From positions 992,001 to 1,056,000 of the forward strand of contig CBDCUC010000039.1 in the NCBI GenBank assembly GCA_965222485.1: 64,000 nucleotides of DNA. The letters are read 5' to 3'. Within the stretch, counting starts at the first letter, position 1, and every line of letters starts with the position of its first letter. A program made the position numbers and the translations under genes. Source of the stretch: CBDCUC01 sp965222485. Lineage in GTDB: Bacteria > Pseudomonadota > Alphaproteobacteria > Rhizobiales > Hyphomicrobiaceae. Under the pieces are notes generated by a model, which was not told where the DNA came from, did no database searches, and worked only from the letters and a program-made list of their open reading frames with translations. Shown piece after piece: positions 58,771 through 64,000 of this stretch.

Positions 58771-60267
58771 ATGGCGCACGCGGACGACGACGAAGCAAAC
58801 CCTAGTAAATTCTGTCCTCGCGAAAATCGCTTTGGCGACGACAGATTGCGTGAGGAATGCGGCGTATTCGGTATCTTTGGTCACCCGGACGCCTCCGCAC
58901 TTACCGTTTTAGGCTTGCACGCGCTACAGCATCGCGGTCAGGAAGCGGCCGGCATCGTCACCTATGACGGCAAGCAGTTTCATTCCGAAAAACGCATCGG
59001 TCTGGTCGGCGACAACTTCAACAAAGCCTCGGTAATCGAGCGCCTGAAAGGCGACATGGCGGTTGGGCACAATCGCTACTCGACCACGGGCGACACCGTC
59101 CTGCGCAACGTACAACCACTCTTTGCCGACTTGGACATCGGCGGCTTCGCCGTTGCACACAACGGCAACCTCACGAACGCCCTCACCTTACGCAAGGAGC
59201 TCGTCGGTTCCGGTGCAATTTGCCAATCAACCTCTGATACAGAAGTCATCCTTCACCTTGTTTCGCACTCTACACGCCGTGGCATTGTGGAACGCTTCGT
59301 TGAAGCCATTCGCCAAGTTGAAGGTGGGTATGCTCTCGTCGGACTGACAAACGACATGATGATCGGTGCACGCGATCCCGTCGGCATCCGGCCGCTGGTG
59401 ATCGGCCGCATGGGCGACGCCTATGTTCTAGCCTCCGAAACCTGTGCACTCGACATGGTGGGTGCACAATTCGAACGTGAAGTGGAAAACGGCGAGGTTG
59501 TGGTCATTACAAGTGCCGGCCTTGAGAGCCACCGGCCGTTCCCAAGCCGGCCAGCCCAACCGTGCATATTTGAGTACATCTACTTCGCCCGGCCCGATTC
59601 TGTCGTCTCTGGACGTTCGGTGTACGATGTCCGCAAGAGCTTCGGTACGCAGCTCGCACGCGAAGCGCCCGCCGATGTCGACGTGATCGTTCCCATTCCC
59701 GATTCGGGCGTTCCAGCTGCCATTGGTTACGCACAAGAGTCGGGCATCCCCTTTGAGCTGGGGATCATCCGTAATCACTATGTTGGCCGCACGTTTATTG
59801 AGCCAGAGCAACGCATCCGTGCACTTGGCGTGAAGCTCAAGCACTCCGCCAACGCCGACGTCATCCGGGATAAGCGCATTGTCCTCATTGACGACAGCGT
59901 GGTGCGCGGCACAACGTCAAAAAAAATCGTACAACTGATGTACGAAGCCGGTGCCAAAGAAGTACATATGCGTATCGCCTGCCCGCCTATTACCAATTCC
60001 GATTACTATGGCATCGACACGCCGGATAAGACCGACTTGCTTGCGGCCAACTTTGATCTGGACGGCATGCGTGAATTCATGGGCGCTGACACCCTGGCAT
60101 TTCTGAGTATCGACGGCGTCTACCGGGCCGTCGGCTACACAAAACGCATAGCAAACGAACCACAGTTCACCGATCACTGTTTTACCGGCGACTACCCGAC
60201 ACCATTGACCGATCGCGATGGTGGCCCCGGCCCACGCCAGCTATCGCTCCTCGCCGAGGTGCGCTAA
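58771..60267 (+). CDS. purF: Amidophosphoribosyltransferase PurF
   Basis: 498-residue enzyme for the first committed step of purine synthesis. A short propeptide of about 30 residues precedes the catalytic N-terminal Cys in REECGVFGIFGHPDAS, which must be unmasked by cleavage. Glutaminase domain: HALQHRGQEAAGI, GHNRYSTTGD, AVAHNGNLTNAL. Phosphoribosyltransferase domain: PRPP loop IVLIDDSVVRGTTSKKIV. Cysteines near ACPPITNSDYYG resemble the Fe-S-containing type. GGGAG precedes ATG 58771. Follows cvpA by 90 bp. Confidence 0.97.
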   Translation: MAHADDDEANPSKFCPRENRFGDDRLREECGVFGIFGHPDASALTVLGLHALQHRGQEAAGIVTYDGKQFHSEKRIGLVGDNFNKASVIERLKGDMAVGHNRYSTTGDTVLRNVQPLFADLDIGGFAVAHNGNLTNALTLRKELVGSGAICQSTSDTEVILHLVSHSTRRGIVERFVEAIRQVEGGYALVGLTNDMMIGARDPVGIRPLVIGRMGDAYVLASETCALDMVGAQFEREVENGEVVVITSAGLESHRPFPSRPAQPCIFEYIYFARPDSVVSGRSVYDVRKSFGTQLAREAPADVDVIVPIPDSGVPAAIGYAQESGIPFELGIIRNHYVGRTFIEPEQRIRALGVKLKHSANADVIRDKRIVLIDDSVVRGTTSKKIVQLMYEAGAKEVHMRIACPPITNSDYYGIDTPDKTDLLAANFDLDGMREFMGADTLAFLSIDGVYRAVGYTKRIANEPQFTDHCFTGDYPTPLTDRDGGPGPRQLSLLAEVR

Positions 60268-60350
60268 AAATAGCTCGACTGGACAGATCGCGAACCACCA
60301 CACTCAAAGGCCACGTGGTTCACGCCAACTCTGTGATCAGGAGTACAGCT

Positions 60351-61427
60351 TTGCCAAGCATCAATCTGCGCCACCTCTTGCCGCTAGCGTTGATTTTCGC
60401 CGGGCCGTCGCCTGCCGCCATTGCAGAAGCGGTAAGAATAAACACAGGCGGCGAGAACGGCGCTTACCACAAGGATTTCTGCCCGGTCTTGAAGCAGCGG
60501 CTGTCAGACGAAGGTGTGAGCGCTGAATGCGTCACCTCGGCCGGCACACGCGACAATATGCAACGTGTTGCACAAGACCCGATGCAGTTTGGATACGGCC
60601 AACTGGATGCCTTCGTACTCGACAAGGCCGACCTTATGTCCGAAGCAAGCTTTGACATCGTTCGCAGAGACGACGTGCGCGAATGTCTTTTCGCATTCAC
60701 CAAAAACAAGCGGATCACGAACTACGGCGAATTGGCCGTTTCAGCCTCTAAACTCACTTTCATCCTGCCCCCCGAAGATTCGGGCAGCGTCTCGACATTT
60801 CAATATCTACGCTCAATAGATCCTGATGGGCTGGATCTCGCCGCTGACGTTCAGTTCGCGGCAGACGTCGACGAAGCAATCCAGCTAACGCTTGCCGACG
60901 ACAAAGCAGTCGGGCTCTTTGTTCAGTTTCCTGACCCCTCCAACCCGCGGTTTGCACGCATTCATGAACTCGGCGGCCACATCGTTCCCGTCATCGACAA
61001 AACGATACTGGCCCAACAACTCGACGGCGCATCGGTCTACTTTGCCCAGGAAACACAGGTCAAAAATGCGCGTTGGCTCAAACAAGGCCGCAAAGTCGTC
61101 ACAGCCTGCACGCCTCAGGTTCTCTTGACAGGTGCTGCACAGGACATCACCGACGAACCCAGTCGCCTCCGCCACGAGAGTATAAAATCCCAAATCCAAG
61201 CCGTTCCGTCCGACCGGCTGTTCCCAAACCAGCCACTTTTCGCCAAGATTTTGAGACGCACGCGCGAGCTGACGAAAGAAGGAGCGGCGAAATTCATCGC
61301 ACTATCCGAGGATGTCCGCCGGCGGGCAGTCCCGATGCTGGAAAAGGCGAAGACCGCGGCAGAAAAAGCCATCGACGCGGCCAAACCTGACAGTGCACGC
61401 ACGCCCGAGACACAACCCAATCCTTGA
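60351..61427 (+). CDS. TAXI-type periplasmic substrate-binding protein
   Basis: About 358 residues with a Sec signal (LRHLLPLALIFAGPSPAAIA) followed by a TAXI/TRAP-like solute-binding fold: VRINTGGENGAYHKDFCPVL, VTSAGTRDNMQRVAQDPMQFGYGQLDA and LTFILPPEDSGSVSTFQYL. The start TTG 60351 is supported by AGGAG seven bases upstream; GTG codons at 60315 and 60333 are in frame without such spacing. A helical tail rich in Ala, Lys and Glu (MLEKAKTAAEKAIDAAKPD) extends beyond the fold. No TRAP membrane subunit is adjacent, so it may act as an orphan binding or sensor protein. The next gene, an SDR, overlaps or abuts it. Confidence 0.8.
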   Translation: MPSINLRHLLPLALIFAGPSPAAIAEAVRINTGGENGAYHKDFCPVLKQRLSDEGVSAECVTSAGTRDNMQRVAQDPMQFGYGQLDAFVLDKADLMSEASFDIVRRDDVRECLFAFTKNKRITNYGELAVSASKLTFILPPEDSGSVSTFQYLRSIDPDGLDLAADVQFAADVDEAIQLTLADDKAVGLFVQFPDPSNPRFARIHELGGHIVPVIDKTILAQQLDGASVYFAQETQVKNARWLKQGRKVVTACTPQVLLTGAAQDITDEPSRLRHESIKSQIQAVPSDRLFPNQPLFAKILRRTRELTKEGAAKFIALSEDVRRRAVPMLEKAKTAAEKAIDAAKPDSARTPETQPNP

Positions 61428-61456
61428 AACCGCCCAATCGAAAAACCGCTCAGCCA

Positions 61457-62203
61457 ATGACTGAAAACAAACGGCAATCTGGACGCATCGCCCTCATCAC
61501 GGGAGCGACACGCGGCATTGGACGAGCTGTAGCCAAGATGCTGGCCGAACAGGGCGCCCACGTCATCTTGACCGGCCGCGTCACGGGAGCCCTGGAGGAG
61601 GTTGACGACGAAATTCGGGACATGGGCGGCAAGGCAACGCTCATTCAACTGGATTTGCGCAAAGGCGATCTCATCGACCAGCTAGGCCCAACGATTTTTC
61701 AGCGTTGGGGGAAGCTGGATGTTTTGGTGGGTAATGCTGGTGTTCTCGGCCCGCTTTCCCCGTTGCCGCACATTACAACCGACGCCTGGAACATGGTCAT
61801 GGACATCAACCTCAATGCAAACTGGAGGCTCATACGCACACTTGATCCGCTCCTCCAGCGATCGAAGGCCGGTCGCGCAGTCTTTATGTCCTCCGGTGCA
61901 GCGGTAGGAAAGTATGCCTACTGGGGGCCTTATGCAGTTTCAAAAGCTGGTCTTGAAGCGCTCGTAAAAACCTACGCGCTGGAAGTCGAGAACACAAAAG
62001 TCCGGGCCAACGTGATCAATCCAGGCCCGACACGCACACAAATGCGGGCAAAGGCTTTTCCGGGTGAAAACCCGTTGATTTTGCCAACGCCAGAGGACAT
62101 CGCTCCGCTCGTTGGAGAAATGATCTCCCCCGAATACACGCAGAACGGCCATGTTGTCTCCGGCAAGGCGTGGCTAAAGGAAAACGAAGTCAAGACCGAC
62201 TAA
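61457..62203 (+). CDS. Short-chain dehydrogenase/reductase (SDR)
   Basis: 248-residue NAD(P)-dependent oxidoreductase of the classical SDR family. Cofactor loop ITGATRGIGRAVAKML; NAG motif VLVGNAGVLGPLSPLP; catalytic Ser in VFMSSGAAVG; Tyr and Lys in WGPYAVSKAGLEAL; and NPGPTRTQMRAKAFPGENP after strand 6. The pattern (VGNAGVLGPLSP, MRAKAFPGE) resembles the YciK-like oxidoreductase group; the substrate is unknown. An in-frame TTG at 61424 would overlap the previous stop (TTGA) and give translational coupling; ATG 61457 lacks a clear ribosome-binding site, so either could be used. Confidence 0.88.
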   Translation: MTENKRQSGRIALITGATRGIGRAVAKMLAEQGAHVILTGRVTGALEEVDDEIRDMGGKATLIQLDLRKGDLIDQLGPTIFQRWGKLDVLVGNAGVLGPLSPLPHITTDAWNMVMDINLNANWRLIRTLDPLLQRSKAGRAVFMSSGAAVGKYAYWGPYAVSKAGLEALVKTYALEVENTKVRANVINPGPTRTQMRAKAFPGENPLILPTPEDIAPLVGEMISPEYTQNGHVVSGKAWLKENEVKTD

Positions 62204-62313
62204 ACAAAGTGCGTCCTACCGCTTGCTCGAAGACCTGCAGCATTTGCACCAGATTCCAGGTCATGTGAGACTGTCACCGGCGGACCGCTGACCCAGGCGA
62301 CCGAGAGCTTCAC

Positions 62314-62571
62314 CTACTTCTTGGTGATCGTCACCGCGATATCAATTTCACCATCAGCATCGATCTTTGCGTCACTGGGCAATTCAGCACGAATTTTGCG
62401 GGTGAGATAATGCATCGTATGAAACACCGTCTCGGTATCTGGCTGTTCCATATATTCAAGCACATCGACAGTGCCGGCATATTGAATAGTTCCGGGCCGC
62501 CACTCGCCGGTTGCCCGATCTGCCTCGACAGTAATGTGATGCCTTAAATTCGACGGCCCGGTTGCAGTCAT
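62314..62571 (-). CDS. Small conserved-looking hypothetical protein
   Basis: 85 residues, unrecognised. No signal peptide or membrane segment. The sequence reads as a compact alpha/beta domain (HHITVEADRATGEWRPGTI, VFHTMHYLTRKIRAELP, and the terminal DGEIDIAVTITKK). GAGGG about six bases before ATG 62571 is a good ribosome-binding site, supporting it as a real gene over the longer frame. It is convergent with the SDR gene and upstream of no obvious partner. The function cannot be inferred. Confidence 0.6.
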   Translation of the reverse strand: MTATGPSNLRHHITVEADRATGEWRPGTIQYAGTVDVLEYMEQPDTETVFHTMHYLTRKIRAELPSDAKIDADGEIDIAVTITKK

Positions 62572-62872
62572 ATCGACCCTCAAACACAATTAGAAACACT
62601 CAAGCCCAAGACTACCAATTGTCGCCGCACGTGGCTACATCCTCCCGCAATGATGAGCGCCCATTAACCCTGGCCTCGTGCCGATCAAAAAACAATTCTC
62701 ATCAGTAGCTTAGCCTTTACACATGCCTGCAAGGCCGTTTGGGTCTAAGCACAAGTCACCTTTGCTAACGCAATATGCGCCAAGGCTTGTAGAGCCACCT
62801 ACGCTTGAACCAAAACACACGCACTGTGCCGTCAGGCTTCTCGTAACCGCCCTATGCCTGCATGGATATTGT
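62572..62872. other. Intergenic gap, no gene seen
   Basis: 301 bp between the MBL-fold gene stop and the small hypothetical gene on the minus strand. It contains the promoter region of the latter. A plus-strand open frame starting at 62723 is antisense to the MBL gene and is not supported. Confidence 0.4.
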
Positions 62873-63679
62873 CTATTCGAATTCAATCGCCATGCCATCG
62901 TAGGCCGGCTCAACATGCTCCGGCAGCTCCCGCCGAAGCGCGTCATAGTCGAGATCCGTCGTCATATGCGTGAGGATCGCCCGTTTCGGCTTCAACCTAT
63001 CGATCCATTCGAGCGCCTGTTTGACACTGAAGTGACTTGGGTGGGCCGTGTAACGCAGAGCATCCACGATCCACACGTCCAAGCCCGTGAGCATCTCTGC
63101 TGTACCATCGGGAAATCCGGAAACGTCGGGTGAATAGGCGACGTTTGCGACCCGAAAGCCCAGCGTGCCAATTGCCCCGTGCTGCTGCGGCACCGCCTGG
63201 ATCGACACCTCGCCACCAGCCCCTTCAATGGCAACACTCTGTCCTGGTTGAAGCAAATTAGCATTCAAAATGGGTGAATAACCCGACAGGGGTCTGCTCT
63301 CATAGCAATATTGGAAACGGCGCTTCAGGCTCTCAAGTGTTTGGGCATCCGCATAAGTCTCAATCCGCCGCTTCATTGAATAAAATATCGGCCGCAAATC
63401 ATCGATGCCGTGCGTATGATCGGCATGGTCGTGCGTGAACAGCACACCATCCAACGACTTAAGCCGGACATCCAGAAGCTGCTCACGTAAATCCGGCGAC
63501 GTGTCCACCAAGATGCTGGTGCGCCCACCACGTGCGCCCGCCGCAAAGCGCTCTATCAATACAGAACACCGGCGACGGCGGTTTTTGGGGTTGCTGGGAT
63601 CGCAATTGCCCCACGTCGGACCGATGCGTGGCACACCTCCGGAAGGACCACAGCCCAGGATCGTCAGCCGGTGGCTCAT
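62873..63679 (-). CDS. MBL-fold metallo-hydrolase (PhnP-like)
   Basis: 268-residue metallo-beta-lactamase-fold hydrolase. N-terminal TILGCGPSGGVPRIGP, the metal motif HxHxDH in LFTHDHADHTHGIDDL, a histidine in VPQQHGAIGTLG, and the distal DALRYTAHPSHF with a further His. The layout resembles PhnP-type cyclic phosphodiesterases. Its ATG overlaps the tatD stop by four bases, and this tatD-MBL pair is a usual alphaproteobacterial arrangement, so a role in nucleotide or nucleic-acid turnover is plausible but unproven. Confidence 0.9.
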   Translation of the reverse strand: MSHRLTILGCGPSGGVPRIGPTWGNCDPSNPKNRRRRCSVLIERFAAGARGGRTSILVDTSPDLREQLLDVRLKSLDGVLFTHDHADHTHGIDDLRPIFYSMKRRIETYADAQTLESLKRRFQYCYESRPLSGYSPILNANLLQPGQSVAIEGAGGEVSIQAVPQQHGAIGTLGFRVANVAYSPDVSGFPDGTAEMLTGLDVWIVDALRYTAHPSHFSVKQALEWIDRLKPKRAILTHMTTDLDYDALRRELPEHVEPAYDGMAIEFE

Positions 63680-64000
63680 GCAGCGGCCGTACCACAGCCG
63701 GAAGTAGGGCGCTTGGCCTTCGTATAAAAACGGAAGAAGTTGTCTGTTGTGGCCTTGCTGATATCCTCCAGGCTCAGGCCCCGCACCTTAGCCAGCGCTT
63801 CCGCCGTATGAACCACATAGGCCGGCTCGTTTGTTTTACCGCGATATGGCACCGGCGCCAGATATGGTGCATCCGTTTCTACAAGCAAGCGATCAAGCGG
63901 CAACTCGGCTGCAATGTCGCGCAAATGCTCCGCTGTCTTGAAACTCAGTACACCTGTGAACGAAACATAGAGTCCCAATTCTACAGCCCGCATCGCAAGC
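63676..64000 (-). CDS. tatD: TatD-family metal-dependent hydrolase, C-terminal part
   Basis: The 3' part of a gene that runs off the window edge; about 107 codons visible. The sequence matches the end of the TatD TIM-barrel DNase/hydrolase family: MRAVELGLYVSFTGVLSFK, the metal-binding LDRLLVETDAPYLAP, the PYRGKTNEPAYV loop and VRGLSLEDISKATTDNFFRF. The visible stretch includes the C-terminal metal ligand. It overlaps the downstream MBL-fold gene by four bases. Confidence 0.93.
   Translation of the reverse strand, partial: LAMRAVELGLYVSFTGVLSFKTAEHLRDIAAELPLDRLLVETDAPYLAPVPYRGKTNEPAYVVHTAEALAKVRGLSLEDISKATTDNFFRFYTKAKRPTSGCGTAAA

Noticed and set aside
1..64000. Prophage, insertion sequence, CRISPR array or plasmid origin
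   Set aside because: No transposase, integrase, phage structural gene, cas gene or regular repeat-spacer array was seen on either strand.

Overview
The window is a stretch of alphaproteobacterial chromosome. The gene order and families point to the Hyphomicrobiales (Rhizobiales), possibly a Hyphomicrobiaceae-like organism. The reasons are the block lipA-ratA-cinA-ispDF-dusB-ntrB-ntrC-ntrY-ntrX-trkA-dat-hfq-hflX-mazG, a fused ispDF, an extended E3 subunit (lpdA), and the order lptF-lptG-lptD-surA-pdxA-rsmA. This assignment is inference from gene content; no rRNA or tRNA gene was found to test it.

Layout. 1-1.5 kb: two related small lipoproteins. 1.6-5.7 kb: lpdA, a tandem pair of GlsB/YeaQ-type membrane proteins, lipA and ratA. 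5.8-9.5 kb (minus strand): an outer-membrane barrel-like protein, cinA, a MarR regulator and ispDF. 9.6-17.6 kb: dusB followed by the nitrogen-control two-component systems NtrBC and NtrYX. 18-23 kb: trkA, dat, hfq, hflX, and convergent mazG. 23.2-28.9 kb: an accessory island with two unrecognised membrane proteins around three FGE-like (SUMF1-fold) proteins. The middle protein is a TIR-TM-peptidoglycan-binding-coiled coil-PDZ-FGE-SPOR fusion, and the island ends in a palindromic repeat bounded by a 15-bp duplication. 29-31.8 kb (minus): a Tat-exported molybdenum hydroxylase with its 2Fe-2S subunit. 32.6-34.1 kb: pepA. 34.7-42.9 kb: LPS transport and outer-membrane assembly (lptF, lptG, lptD, surA) with pdxA and rsmA. 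43-50.5 kb (minus): gmk, yicC, mltG, fabF, acpP, fabG and fabD. 50.7-58.7 kb: rpsF, rpsR, a DUF2232-like membrane gene, rplI, dnaB, alr, radA and cvpA. 58.8-64 kb: purF, a TAXI-type periplasmic binding protein, an SDR, a small unknown, an MBL-fold hydrolase and the 3' part of tatD.

Most of the window is conserved housekeeping: nitrogen sensing, envelope assembly, fatty-acid synthesis, ribosome and replication. The part least explained by known systems is the TIR/FGE island at about 24.0-28.2 kb. It links a cytoplasmic TIR domain with a candidate NADase glutamate, through one membrane helix, to several periplasmic domains of the kind that bind peptidoglycan or peptides. A second unusual observation is that hflX and alr have no AUG/GUG/UUG codon where their conserved N-termini must begin. 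Both have an in-frame AUC just after the stop codon of the upstream gene.
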